This document shows, piece by piece, positions 35,170-44,631 of a DNA stretch of 64,000 nt (position 1 is its first letter; the number at the start of each line of letters is the position of its first letter). This DNA is from Deltaproteobacteria bacterium (GTDB taxonomy: Bacteria; Myxococcota_C; UBA6777), in assembly GCA_006226375.1 (NCBI GenBank), contig SBHC01000041.1, forward strand, positions 62,001 through 126,000, in the 5' to 3' direction. Under the pieces are notes generated by a model. That model was given only the letters and a program-made list of their open reading frames with translations. It searched no databases and had not been told where the DNA came from. The translations under genes and the position numbers were made by a program.

Positions 35170-35916
35170 ATGAGCGGTAACATCAATGTAGCCAACCCGT
35201 CCCAACCCAAGCGTGTGTTGCTTGTGGCAGCCAACCCCTCAACCTCGACAGTCACAGGTTGGCCTGTAGGCTTTTGGTGGTCAGAGCTAACTCACCCGTA
35301 CTGGGCGTTTGTGGAAGCAGGCTATGAAGTCGAGATCCGTAGCCCTGAAGGTGGCTCACTACAGGCTGATGGCTTCAGCGATCCCGAGGACGAGAGCGGA
35401 TACTCAGCCGAAGACATCCTTAGCTTGGGCTTCAAGAAGTCTTCCAAGCACCGGGCTTTGCTCGAAGACACCAAGAGCATCGCTGACGTAAACCCAGCGC
35501 ATTACGACGCGATTTTCCTCGCAGGTGGACAGTCCCCGATGTTCACCTTTCGAGGGCACCAAGGACTGCAAAACCTTGTCGCTCGCTTCTACGAAGCCGG
35601 CAAGGTAACAGCGCTTGTTTGCCATGCCACATGTCTGTTGTTGGAAACCCGAAAGTCCGATGGCGAATTGCTCGTTCAAGGAAAAACCTGGACAGGCTTT
35701 GCCGACGCAGAAGAACAATACGCCGATACCTTTGTAGGACAGCGAATCCAACCCTTCTGGATCGAGAGCGAAGCCCGCAAGTTGGAAAGAACCAACTTTG
35801 TCGTGGACCAAATGTTCCGTGATTTTGCTGTCCGTGACGGTCTCCTCGTCACAGGACAACAACAATTCTCAGGAGCGGCTGCCGCACAGTTGGTGATCGA
35901 AGCACTGGGTCGCTAG
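35170..35916 (+). CDS. DJ-1/PfpI-superfamily protein (Hsp31/glyoxalase-III-like)
   Basis: The 248-residue protein shows the class-I glutamine-amidotransferase-like fold of DJ-1/PfpI: WPVGFWWSELTHPYWAFVEAGYEV at the start, YDAIFLAGGQSP with the Gly-rich turn, and LVCHATCLLL, whose Cys is the nucleophile at about residue 152. A FVVD and LLVTGQQQFSGAAAAQLV end is also typical. Members act as chaperones, glyoxalases or deglycases, and the sequence leans to the Hsp31-like type. AGGAG precedes the ATG. It is 15 bases before the next gene. Confidence 0.85.
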   Translation: MSGNINVANPSQPKRVLLVAANPSTSTVTGWPVGFWWSELTHPYWAFVEAGYEVEIRSPEGGSLQADGFSDPEDESGYSAEDILSLGFKKSSKHRALLEDTKSIADVNPAHYDAIFLAGGQSPMFTFRGHQGLQNLVARFYEAGKVTALVCHATCLLLETRKSDGELLVQGKTWTGFADAEEQYADTFVGQRIQPFWIESEARKLERTNFVVDQMFRDFAVRDGLLVTGQQQFSGAAAAQLVIEALGR

Positions 35917-35931
35917 GAACGGAGGCTCCTC

Positions 35932-36444
35932 ATGATAACTCCCGATGACTTCGTCGCTCTGGCCCTTGCCGAGCCTATCGAAAGTGAAAGCGGCCAAGCC
36001 AAGTACGGATACGCGATGCGAGTGGCATCCGACAACCCCAACCCACCAGGAGTGATCGCCTTAACCTGGATAGCTGGCAAAGATGCAGAAGAGCGCCAAC
36101 GTATCCGCGACCACGCGAGGCAAAACGTTCAAGACTTTCTGGAAGAACCGGGATTTCTCTCGATTGTCACAGGATTCATTGGGTTGCGAGGCTTTACGGT
36201 GACGGCCTGGGAAGACGAAGACTCGATGAAACGTGCTCTCTCGAAACACCACGCAGTAGCGATGCGCGAGTTGTTTGGTGAATCGTTCGTCGCCAGCGTG
36301 TGGACCAGCGTATGGAAGCCAGGACGCCTCAATCGAATCTGGGTGCGTTGCCTGTCATGTTCTTCTCTCGAAGATGTCACCGACAATCACCGAAATTGCT
36401 CCCAATGCGACGAAGAACTCCCCGAAAGGCCCGCTTTTTGGTAA
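35932..36444 (+). CDS. Monooxygenase-like (ABM/DUF3291-type) domain with C-terminal zinc ribbon
   Basis: CGGAGG lies six bases before the ATG, and the product has 170 residues. The central part (FLSIVTGFIGLRGFTVTAWEDEDSMKRALSKHHAVAMRELFG) has the look of antibiotic-biosynthesis-monooxygenase-like ferredoxin folds that contain a 'W-x-D/E' strand and a His-containing helix. The last 35 residues hold CLSC and CSQC separated by about 17 residues, a treble-clef or zinc-ribbon type knuckle, ending ERPAFW. That combination is uncommon. It forms an operon with the DJ-1 protein. Catalytic activity is unproven. Confidence 0.7.
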   Translation: MITPDDFVALALAEPIESESGQAKYGYAMRVASDNPNPPGVIALTWIAGKDAEERQRIRDHARQNVQDFLEEPGFLSIVTGFIGLRGFTVTAWEDEDSMKRALSKHHAVAMRELFGESFVASVWTSVWKPGRLNRIWVRCLSCSSLEDVTDNHRNCSQCDEELPERPAFW

Positions 36445-36473
36445 GGGACGAGGAAGCTGTCCACAGCGGTTAG

Positions 36474-39011
36474 TTATCTTCGAACATGGAACCCCAAGGT
36501 CGCTTGAAACAACTCCGTCCTTCCTTCACCAAACCAAGGGTTACGCCCTCCTGTTGTCACGTCATACACAAGCCTCACCTGCAAACGTATCTCTGAACCT
36601 TCGATAGCTCCGAGCAACTGAGAGAAGCGTAGTCGCCCTTGGATTTGCTGTTCAAAGAAACCAAGTGTATTGAAAGCAGGAGTGTAGGTAACACTGCCCT
36701 TCAAGAGGGTTCGGTAGTGTTCATCAAAAACGATGCGACCCACCAAAGTCACGGGCAGACCCAACATTGTTCGAGAGAGGCTCATATCTGTGAGGTTCCA
36801 CTCTGTTAGAACATCCAGGCCCAGGCCGAAGTACAAGTAGCTTCGGTGTCCATCGGAGGACACAAGGTTAGCCAGAGCTTTGGCTCCTCCCCACTTTGCG
36901 CGAACGGTCTCATCAAACCAACGACTCCCTGAAAGATGAACCAAAGAAAGCCCCAAACCAACACCCTCAAGCCCACGAAAGACCGACCGAACTCGCTCTC
37001 CTGAGATGCTCCTCTTCGACTTGAATAGCTTGAGTTGAAAGAACTTGTTGTTCCATTGCGTGACATTGATTTTGTTCAAGTTGAGGAGAAGAGAGTTGGA
37101 AAGGATTGTGATGGCAGTCCCTGCAGTGAGCCGGAAACGAGAAGGGTCCCCCAGATGCTGCTCGTAAAAAGCCGCATGGATCAGCAAGCCTGCAGTAGGC
37201 TCTCCCCAGCCAGGTAAAACAACGCCCGACGACACTGTAATGGGCGAAAGTCCCAAGTACGTCGAACCTTTCGTTCGATACGCCAGTTCCATTGATTGGT
37301 GTTCCATGGAAAGAGAGATTGTCTTTCTCCGAACCCTCTTCTTGTTTGTCGTTCGATAGCTTGACTGAAATACAAGCTCTCTCAATTCCTGAAGAGCAGA
37401 GCTATACTTTGCCTTTGACTCGAAGAAGCGATGCAACTCAACGTCCGATAGAAACGCTGCCAGACGATAAACTGATGGATACAAAGGACGATACTTCGCC
37501 TGTCGAAGAAGGCTCCGAAACCTTTTGTAAGCTCGCAGTCGGATCGCATCGTTGGCGTGGTTCAATGCCTTCCAACCAGGAAGCTTTACCAACGCATGTC
37601 GCCGGGCAACAGCCTTCATTCTGGCATAAGCCTGTTGCGCGTAGCGAGTGGCAATTTGGGATCGTCTGACGATCGAATAAAAGCTTGGACTTACCTCCTC
37701 AATATGCTTCTGCGTGACAAGTTTGGAGATCAAAATATGGGGAGAGACAACAAAGTTGGACGCAATCTTTCCAAACGAACTCTCTTCGACGAACCGACCA
37801 CGGAATACACTCAGGGCATTGCGCAGCTGCTCTACAAGAACAGAAGCACAATTTTTGGACAGAAAGTAATAATGGAATTGATAGCTCTGTTTGATGCGAT
37901 AAAACCACCGAAGCACAGCCCGAATCTCACCGCGAGTCAGCCGAATCTTAAACCTCCACACGTCCCTGTTTTCCTTGTGTGTGTACAACGATATCACAGC
38001 CCCCAGGCGACGAATTTCAAACACCGACAAGAACTGACCAGTAAGACCACCCAACGCCAAACGAACACCCCTTTTCTTGTTGGTGTTGGCGACAAACCCA
38101 ATCACCAGATCGTTAGGGTCCTCCAAATGCTTCAGGGATGTTTTCATTTTGATTCGCAGCAACATGTGCCCCGAGATGGAGGAGAAGTGGTGGGCCGATG
38201 GTGAAACGTACAAAAGCTCAAGGCTGTGAACCTTCGATGGATTCACCCAAGACTGAAACGAAGGACACCTCACCGACTGCAACGGAACAGGGTACCTTCT
38301 GAAGAGTTTGGCAAAGAAAGCAAACTTAAACGGCATGCGACATTTGATGCTATGGGCAGCTCGCTTGTGCTTCAAAGGAAAGAAGTAGGCTTCTGCAAAA
38401 GTCACGAAGTCTTCGGCAGGGCTTTTCATCCCAGACTTTCGGGCAAAGCCTTTGGGATTGACATTTTCCGCACGGCTGAAGGTCATTCGTTCAAAGGTCA
38501 AACCCCATCCACTCAACCGCTTCCAGGCTGCAGACTCAGACAAGCGATGCCTCTCATCCAAGAGATGCGTTAGCTCGTGGAGTAAGTTTTGCTGCAACCC
38601 CAACAAATAAGCCTGCTGATAGCTTGCAGGTAGCTTCGAATAGCTCGCAACGTTGATGGAGCAGCGAAAGTACGTCATGGGCCTTAAGCGAATGCTTGTC
38701 AGGCCAGGCCTAGAACGCCGAGAGTGCAAGCTGACCGGTCGCTTTCGCGCCCCACACTTCGGGACTCTTCGCTCGATACGAATTTGAATCGGCCCCAAAG
38801 CCTTGTAGGCAGATGGCAACCTCTGTAGCAACCGGACAATGGCTCTCGCTTCGTCTTCTCGCCATGAATTTGGCTTGTCCCTCAACTCGAACTTCAGAGA
38901 ACGTAAGGTTTGACGAAGCTTCTGGATGGATGCTTGGGAGAGACTGGGAGAGAGGACAACACAAAGCCAGCAACCCAAGAAGAGGAGCGGTCGTTTTGTG
39001 TGTAACAGCAA
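36474..39011 (-). CDS. DUF4105-type envelope protein with HExxH region and outer-membrane-like C-terminus
   Basis: The protein (845 residues) starts with a signal peptide (LLFLGCWLCVVLSPSLSQAS). Residues about 40-215 contain HELTHLLDERH (His145, Glu146, His149) and a later PAEDFVTFAEAYF, the arrangement of a gluzincin-type zinc site. Residues about 260-430 match the DUF4105 domain, with SGHMLLRI and 'YYFLSKNCASVLVEQL' holding the conserved Asn-Cys. The C-terminal 300 residues form alternating short strands ending in GFHVRR, as in outer-membrane beta barrels. The TTG start has no strong ribosome site, but no other start leaves the signal peptide intact. It sits 17 bases after the gene upstream. 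Confidence 0.78.
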   Translation of the reverse strand: MLLHTKRPLLFLGCWLCVVLSPSLSQASIQKLRQTLRSLKFELRDKPNSWREDEARAIVRLLQRLPSAYKALGPIQIRIERRVPKCGARKRPVSLHSRRSRPGLTSIRLRPMTYFRCSINVASYSKLPASYQQAYLLGLQQNLLHELTHLLDERHRLSESAAWKRLSGWGLTFERMTFSRAENVNPKGFARKSGMKSPAEDFVTFAEAYFFPLKHKRAAHSIKCRMPFKFAFFAKLFRRYPVPLQSVRCPSFQSWVNPSKVHSLELLYVSPSAHHFSSISGHMLLRIKMKTSLKHLEDPNDLVIGFVANTNKKRGVRLALGGLTGQFLSVFEIRRLGAVISLYTHKENRDVWRFKIRLTRGEIRAVLRWFYRIKQSYQFHYYFLSKNCASVLVEQLRNALSVFRGRFVEESSFGKIASNFVVSPHILISKLVTQKHIEEVSPSFYSIVRRSQIATRYAQQAYARMKAVARRHALVKLPGWKALNHANDAIRLRAYKRFRSLLRQAKYRPLYPSVYRLAAFLSDVELHRFFESKAKYSSALQELRELVFQSSYRTTNKKRVRRKTISLSMEHQSMELAYRTKGSTYLGLSPITVSSGVVLPGWGEPTAGLLIHAAFYEQHLGDPSRFRLTAGTAITILSNSLLLNLNKINVTQWNNKFFQLKLFKSKRSISGERVRSVFRGLEGVGLGLSLVHLSGSRWFDETVRAKWGGAKALANLVSSDGHRSYLYFGLGLDVLTEWNLTDMSLSRTMLGLPVTLVGRIVFDEHYRTLLKGSVTYTPAFNTLGFFEQQIQGRLRFSQLLGAIEGSEIRLQVRLVYDVTTGGRNPWFGEGRTELFQATLGFHVRR

Positions 39012-39028
39012 GGCAAGTCAGTTCCAGA

Positions 39029-39763
39029 TTAGAGAGGCTTTTCCTTTTTGGCGGCACGCGAAGATGTTCGACACAACCGCAAAGACCGAAATTTCTGCGC
39101 GATGGAAGAGCAGTTTTGAGCCATCGCACGTTGGTTCAAGGAACGTCTTGTCTTCGCCAACTTGCACAGCCGGGTTAGAAGCAAGCGGCTCTTGTCGCAA
39201 CGGGACAGGGTCTTGGATTGATGAAGGCTGTGGTGGATTCGCTCGACGTCTCTGGCTGGCAAATGAAACTTGGCTGCGACAAGCCCTGTGGTTAATTTTC
39301 GCTCCAAGACAGCTGCACGATTCTTGACTCGACCTGCCTCACGGTTCGCCTTTCGCACAACGCTTGCGGTTTGCTCAAGGGTCAATCCGCTCTGCTTTGC
39401 CAGCAACCGCAAGAGCGCCCCATCCCCTCGGTAGCCCTGATTGATAAGGCTTTCTCGTTGGGTTCGTTTGGCTAGCACAACCGTCAAAACAATCCCACCA
39501 GCCACAAGAGCGACGCCAACAATCACCAGCGCAACCACAAGAGAAACCGCTCCACCTTGCTGCGAAGAATGATCGGAGCTGCTCTCGGATGAATGTTCGG
39601 AGCTAGCCTCCACCGACTGCTGGGAACTCTGTTGGGAAGACTCCTCAGAGCTTTGTTGCGAAGATTGCTCCACAGAAACACCATCTGCGAACGCAAAGCT
39701 CAACACAGACAAATGCAGAAGACTCGCCAACATAAGGAACACAAACGACTTGCGAAGAGACAT
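39029..39763 (-). CDS. Membrane protein with Gln/Ser-rich region
   Basis: The protein (244 residues) has a signal peptide ending at SFAFADG, a region of about 45 residues made almost only of Ser, Gln, Glu and His (SSQQSSEESSQQSSQQS), a membrane helix (VSLVVALVIVGVALVAGGIVL) and a helical basic domain with a few Cys. The architecture suggests a flexible extracytoplasmic tail on a cytoplasmic helical domain. AAAGGAAG precedes the ATG. No family is recognised. It is likely co-transcribed with the HExxH/DUF4105 protein. Confidence 0.72.
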   Translation of the reverse strand: MSLRKSFVFLMLASLLHLSVLSFAFADGVSVEQSSQQSSEESSQQSSQQSVEASSEHSSESSSDHSSQQGGAVSLVVALVIVGVALVAGGIVLTVVLAKRTQRESLINQGYRGDGALLRLLAKQSGLTLEQTASVVRKANREAGRVKNRAAVLERKLTTGLVAAKFHLPARDVERIHHSLHQSKTLSRCDKSRLLLTRLCKLAKTRRSLNQRAMAQNCSSIAQKFRSLRLCRTSSRAAKKEKPL

Positions 39764-40093
39764 GAATACTTCCTTTTACGTTCCTGCAAGGTTCCTTGAG
39801 ACAAGAACCTTACACGTTTGGGAGACCGTATCATAGTCGAAGCTCTTGGATACAACAATGCTCTGTTTGTTCTCAGAGAAACAAGAACCTCTCCTCGAAG
39901 CTCCTGGCATTGGTTTCTCCCGCTGCACCGTCAACTCCGAAACGACTGCATTCAGCAGGCTTTGAAACGAGGCAACCCAGCCAGAGCCAAAGGATTGACG
40001 AGCCGCAACATTTCATACATTCTTGCCGACATACAGAGGGAATACTTGGAGAATAGAACTCTACCATCATACCTTCAGGCAAGGGAGCACCTT
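39764..40093. other. Divergent intergenic region
   Basis: No gene is seen in these 330 bases. The frame of the following gene is open from 39818, but the product of that part shows no signal or family resemblance, so it is treated as the leader and promoter region. Confidence 0.5.
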
Positions 40094-42931
40094 ATGAACC
40101 CACAGAACCACAGCAATACTCTTGCTGCGCAAAGAGTACGAATGACAGCACGCTCGTTGGTAGCAAGCTGCTTTCTTGTGCTTGGACTGTTTTGGTTTGT
40201 GACACCCGCTCAGGGTCAGGTCTGCCCTTGGGAGCGACGGTGTGGTAGCTCTTGTTGCCAGGCTTCAGAGGTCTGTTACCTCGGCACATGCACAACGCCA
40301 GGCAAGACCTGCCAAAGCACCGCTGACTGTGGACAAGGCAGCTTCTGCGAGAGCACAACAAGCTCATGCCTTCCGGTGACTCCTTCCATTGCATCATGCA
40401 CCTATCGTCCTCCTCCTGGAGCCTTCTCTCCCGTTCCTCTCTGGGAGTGGACCAAGAGCACCGTAAAACCTCAACATGCCAACGTGATGATGCAGCCTGT
40501 TGTGATGGCCATGCAAGACACCAACAACAACGGCGCCATCGACGTGAAAGACATGCCCACCGTGTTGTTTATGTCGTACGTCAGCGGAGGGTCCTACGCC
40601 GAAGAAGGATTCATCCGTGCCCTCCGGGGAGACACGGGAAAAGAGCTGTTTACTATCACATCACACGCCGTGAATGCGCTGGGTTCTCTCGCGGTTGGCG
40701 ACATCGACAACGACGGGAAGCCCGACATCGTCGCTCCCAGGTACGCAGGCAAGAGCGTGGTCAACTCCGGGATCTACGCCTTCAGCAACACCGGCACGCT
40801 CAAGTGGGTCGCAAAAGACAAGCAAGGCAAGATCGCCCCCCTCCCCATAAGTTGGGGCGGAGCAGCGATTGCCGACCTCAACGGCGATGGAAACCCCGAA
40901 GTCATCGTAGGTGATGCCATCATCCGAGGCTCCGATGGCCTTGTGTTGTGTCAGGGAGGACAAGGCAATGGCTCCGACGACCAACGCCGCCCCCTCTCTG
41001 CGATTGCCGACCTCAATGGAGACGGCAAGCAAGAAGTCGTCACAGGGAAAGCAGCCTACCAACACGACTGCTCCGTGCTCTGGAACAACGGAGCCAAGGA
41101 CGGGTACGTCGCCATCGCCGACTTCAACGCAGATGGAAAGCCCGAAGTTGCCGTTGTCTCGTCTGGAACGTTACGAGTGCAAAACGGCCAGACGGGAAAG
41201 GTGCTGATGAGCGTAGCGATTCCTGGCGGAGGCTCTGGCCCCCCAACCATCGCTGACTTCAACGGCGACAAGAAGCCCGACATTGCCGCAGCAGGAAGCA
41301 ACTACTATGTGATCTACTCGCCGGACTTCACCACCAACAAACTTACGCTGTTGTGGCAGTACAAGACCCAAGACTTCTCTTCGGGTCGCACAGGCTCCTC
41401 TGTGTTTGACTTTGAAGGCGACAACAAGGCCGAAGCCGTCTACAACGATGAACGCTTTATGCGTGTGTTTGAAGGCGCAACAGGCAAAGTCCTCTTCTCC
41501 CAAGCCAACACATCCGCAACAACCATTGAGTATCCTATCGTAGTGGACGTGAACAACGACGACAGAGCCGAGCTTATCTTCTGCTCCAACAACGGCTCAA
41601 TGGCACACCTTCGGGTGTTTCGCGACAAGCTTGACAACTGGGTCAACACCCGAAACGTGTGGAACCAGCACGCTTACAATGTCACCAACATCTGCACCGG
41701 TGACCGCTTTTGCCCGCCGGGATCGACCTTTGGTCAGGTACCGGCCAAGCCCCTCGACAACTGGAAGACAGCCGGCCTCAACAACTTCCGCCAAAATGCC
41801 CAAGGCAAAGGCGTGTTTGACGCAGCGGACCTTCTACCCAAGGGTCTCAAAGGGAGATGGAAGCCCTGCACCCTGACCCTAACAGCAGGTGTCTGGGTCG
41901 TAAACCAAGGCACCAAACGGATTCCCTCGAACGTTCCGGTGTCATGGTACCAGGACAACGCTGGCAAGCGTACGCTGCTCAAGACCACTGCCACCCCAAG
42001 CACCATTGAACCTGGAGAAGCGGCCTACCTGGAGACCACCCTCACCTTCCAATCCGCTGCAAGTTACAGCCTTGTTGTTGCCATCGACGATGACGGAAAA
42101 GGTCAGAGTACCCGCAACGAATGTGACGAGAAGAACAACACAGCAACGCTCAACCTTCCTCCTACCGAAGCACGCAAGCCCTCAGCCGAAGTCTGCGACA
42201 ACAAAGACAACGACTGCAACGGACAGATCGACGAAAACCTCCGTCGCTCGTGCAGTACAGACTGCGGTGAAGGGGAGCAAGTTTGTACGAAAGGAAATTG
42301 GAGCGATTGCTCTGCTCCCCAGCCCAAGCCCGAAACCTGTGACGGCCGAGACAACAACTGCGACGGCCAAATCGACAACGGCGCAACCTGCCCAGGAAGC
42401 GCCGTCTGTGTGGACGGTCAGTGCCGCTCCAAATGCCGCAACGGTGAATGCTTCCAGGGCCAACAATGCAAAAATGGCATCTGTTATGACCTTCCTTGTG
42501 AGCCCGCTTGCGAGTCTGGCAAGGTCTGCGTCCGAACCCAATGCGTCGACCGATGTTCTGTGATTGCATGCCCTGACGGTGAAGTTTGCCAATCAGGACA
42601 ATGCAAGCCCATTCCTTCCAACGACGGCCCACCGCAAGAGCCTGGTAGCGGCCCTGATGGCTCATCACCCGAAGGCACACAGGAGCAGTCATCATCGAAC
42701 GAAGCATCCAACCCTCAGGAACAAACGACAGGAACAGACAGCTCTGTGTCACAGCCAGGAGACTCTGACTCTGCGGAGAAACAAGGGGGGCAAGGACAAG
42801 ACTCCGGCACCTCACCCGGTCGGCGAAAAGCAGCAGGTTGCGCCTGTTCTTCCCAAGACTTCACGGGCTCGCTCAGCTTGCTTCTCGTCTTCCTCTTTGG
42901 CCTCATGCTCCGAAGAACTCGCCGTGCCTGA
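40094..42931 (+). CDS. FG-GAP/VCBS propeller protein with MopE motifs and MYXO-CTERM-type tail
   Basis: The protein (945 residues) begins with a signal peptide and Cys-rich units, followed by a seven-bladed-type propeller of FG-GAP/VCBS repeats (DIDNDGKPDIVAPRY, DLNGDGNPEVIVGD, DFNADGKPEVAVVS) with Ca-binding DxNxDG loops. A CARDB-like beta domain follows, then two MopE-type metal motifs (CDNKDNDCNGQIDE and CDGRDNNCDGQIDN), Cys-rich modules, a long Ser/Gln/Pro linker and a tail with GCACSS, a hydrophobic segment and RRTRRA. That tail is the MYXO-CTERM sorting type thought to be handled by myxosortase. ATG at 40094 has GGGAG eight bases upstream. Confidence 0.85.
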   Translation: MNPQNHSNTLAAQRVRMTARSLVASCFLVLGLFWFVTPAQGQVCPWERRCGSSCCQASEVCYLGTCTTPGKTCQSTADCGQGSFCESTTSSCLPVTPSIASCTYRPPPGAFSPVPLWEWTKSTVKPQHANVMMQPVVMAMQDTNNNGAIDVKDMPTVLFMSYVSGGSYAEEGFIRALRGDTGKELFTITSHAVNALGSLAVGDIDNDGKPDIVAPRYAGKSVVNSGIYAFSNTGTLKWVAKDKQGKIAPLPISWGGAAIADLNGDGNPEVIVGDAIIRGSDGLVLCQGGQGNGSDDQRRPLSAIADLNGDGKQEVVTGKAAYQHDCSVLWNNGAKDGYVAIADFNADGKPEVAVVSSGTLRVQNGQTGKVLMSVAIPGGGSGPPTIADFNGDKKPDIAAAGSNYYVIYSPDFTTNKLTLLWQYKTQDFSSGRTGSSVFDFEGDNKAEAVYNDERFMRVFEGATGKVLFSQANTSATTIEYPIVVDVNNDDRAELIFCSNNGSMAHLRVFRDKLDNWVNTRNVWNQHAYNVTNICTGDRFCPPGSTFGQVPAKPLDNWKTAGLNNFRQNAQGKGVFDAADLLPKGLKGRWKPCTLTLTAGVWVVNQGTKRIPSNVPVSWYQDNAGKRTLLKTTATPSTIEPGEAAYLETTLTFQSAASYSLVVAIDDDGKGQSTRNECDEKNNTATLNLPPTEARKPSAEVCDNKDNDCNGQIDENLRRSCSTDCGEGEQVCTKGNWSDCSAPQPKPETCDGRDNNCDGQIDNGATCPGSAVCVDGQCRSKCRNGECFQGQQCKNGICYDLPCEPACESGKVCVRTQCVDRCSVIACPDGEVCQSGQCKPIPSNDGPPQEPGSGPDGSSPEGTQEQSSSNEASNPQEQTTGTDSSVSQPGDSDSAEKQGGQGQDSGTSPGRRKAAGCACSSQDFTGSLSLLLVFLFGLMLRRTRRA

Positions 42932-42945
42932 GTCCTCCAACAAGG

Positions 42946-44631
42946 TTAGGGCGTCCACAACAAAACGGCCTCTGCCCCAGGACCGTCCTCCGCATTGCGC
43001 AACGTAAGAGAGCCTCCCTGCCGCTGAATGAGATCCTGACAGATGGCAAGGCCCAGACCCGTTCCGTGCTGCTTGGTGGTGTAGAAGAGTTCAAACGCTT
43101 TGTCAGGATCCTCATGCTTCAGACCGGGTCCAAAGTCGCGCACAACGATACGGATGTTCTCCCCCTGGCAAGAAGCTGTGAGTTGGACTCGCCAGTCCTC
43201 TCCAAGCTCCACGGCATCAAATGCGTTCCGAACCAAATTCAGCAGCGCCTGCCTTGTAGCATCGGTGGCAAGTTTGACCGAAGCACCCGTAGGAATAGAT
43301 GTTTCTAGCGCAATGCCCCGGGCGTTGGCGTCCGGACGAATCTGCTCCACGAGAGGCTCCAGAAGCTCTTCCAATGTCGTGTAGGTAAGCTCCAAGGTTT
43401 TGGGTCGAGAGAGGTCCAACACTTGATGAACAATGCCATCCAGCCGACGTGTTTCGCTCAAGAGAAGGCCGGTCATTTTTTGGTACGAGGCGACCTTGGT
43501 CACGGGCTCATACTCACGCCCCAGTCGCTGGACAATCATCGCGATAGCGTTGAGAGGGTTGCGAATTTCATGAGCCATCACCGCAGCCATCCGGCCCAGC
43601 GCTTCTTGCCGTCGGCCAAACTCTGCCTTGCGTTGGGTTTCCAGATAGGCCGAGTACATCCGGTCATAGCGACGGTACAGTCGCCATGTCAGCCCAACAA
43701 AAAGAAGAACAAAGCACGACGCTAAAAACGAGATCCAAAGGCTCATCGAACGCCGCTGTCGCGCGTTTCGCAAGGCAGAAAGGTCAAGCCCCAAACGAAG
43801 CAGTCCGGTGTGTCGTTCGTTCAGATGAATCGGAGACACCAACTCGTACACCGAGCGGCCCCGGAACGAGACCACCCTCCTTCGGGTCACTTTTTCTGCG
43901 TAAGCTTTCGCCAGAAAGGGATCGGAGGAGAGGCTAGGCAACGAAGCAATGTTCCCTGACGAAGCCAAGGTTCCTTGCGGTGATTGAACAGCGCCGTAGC
44001 GAAGAGCCCCATGGTGCAGAGTGTTAAGCACGCGACCGATCCCCAACGTTTGGACCTTCTGGAGCGTTTTCTTCCCGTCGGCACAAACGGCGAGGCTACC
44101 TTGTGGAGTCTTCTGAAACACACAGTCCCACCGCCACAGGAGCTTCTTGCAGCGACGTCGCTCCCGGCGAAACGAATGGTTTTGCAAACCACGCTTGCAG
44201 AAGGACCGGGCGGCCTTGACCAGCACTGAGGGAACCTTGGAGGACAAGCGTGCTCCCACGTTTTGAACCGAATCACAGGCTGCATTAAGCCGGATCATCC
44301 ATGCAAGACCCATCTTTCGCAAGTGACGGCGCACTCGCGGAGTGTGTGTACCACTTTGAAGCAGCAGCTGAGTGCCTAACAGCAAGCGCTCGATCGCTCG
44401 GTCCTCAGCTTCTTGGGTTGCAGCCTGGGCCAGTCCGATAGCTTTCACAACCTGTTGACGAAGCAGCTCAAGTTGTTCGGTCAGGAGGTATTCAACATCG
44501 CGTTGCCCATGCCGGAACTCCGCCAACGACAGCCACACCGGACCAATCGCAATCAAAAAGCCGCTCGACAACAGGGCAATCATAAGATGACGAATGGATA
44601 CCAGCTTGCAACGATGTGGCAATCGAGCCAT
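42946..44631 (-). CDS. Orphan transmembrane sensor histidine kinase
   Basis: The protein (561 residues) has an N-terminal membrane helix (about 16-36), a large extracytoplasmic sensor region with several Cys, a second helix near 295-317, HisKA with HEIRNPLN (His about 355) and a HATPase domain showing NLVRNAFDAVE, DFGPGLKHED and GTGLGLAIC. It is a standard intact kinase of the HisKA/HATPase_c class. No response regulator is next to it, so the partner is elsewhere. ATG at 44631 with GGAGG five bases upstream is preferred to GTG at 44643. It is convergent with the propeller protein gene, with a 14-base gap. Confidence 0.9.
   Translation of the reverse strand: MARLPHRCKLVSIRHLMIALLSSGFLIAIGPVWLSLAEFRHGQRDVEYLLTEQLELLRQQVVKAIGLAQAATQEAEDRAIERLLLGTQLLLQSGTHTPRVRRHLRKMGLAWMIRLNAACDSVQNVGARLSSKVPSVLVKAARSFCKRGLQNHSFRRERRRCKKLLWRWDCVFQKTPQGSLAVCADGKKTLQKVQTLGIGRVLNTLHHGALRYGAVQSPQGTLASSGNIASLPSLSSDPFLAKAYAEKVTRRRVVSFRGRSVYELVSPIHLNERHTGLLRLGLDLSALRNARQRRSMSLWISFLASCFVLLFVGLTWRLYRRYDRMYSAYLETQRKAEFGRRQEALGRMAAVMAHEIRNPLNAIAMIVQRLGREYEPVTKVASYQKMTGLLLSETRRLDGIVHQVLDLSRPKTLELTYTTLEELLEPLVEQIRPDANARGIALETSIPTGASVKLATDATRQALLNLVRNAFDAVELGEDWRVQLTASCQGENIRIVVRDFGPGLKHEDPDKAFELFYTTKQHGTGLGLAICQDLIQRQGGSLTLRNAEDGPGAEAVLLWTP

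Noticed and set aside
37557-38204. A 215-codon plus-strand frame inside the DUF4105 gene
   Set aside because: The minus strand carries the HExxH and DUF4105 motifs across this region; the plus frame has none.
42162-42815. A 217-codon minus-strand frame over the MopE region
   Set aside because: It mirrors the Cys-rich plus-strand gene and has no start site or family resemblance.
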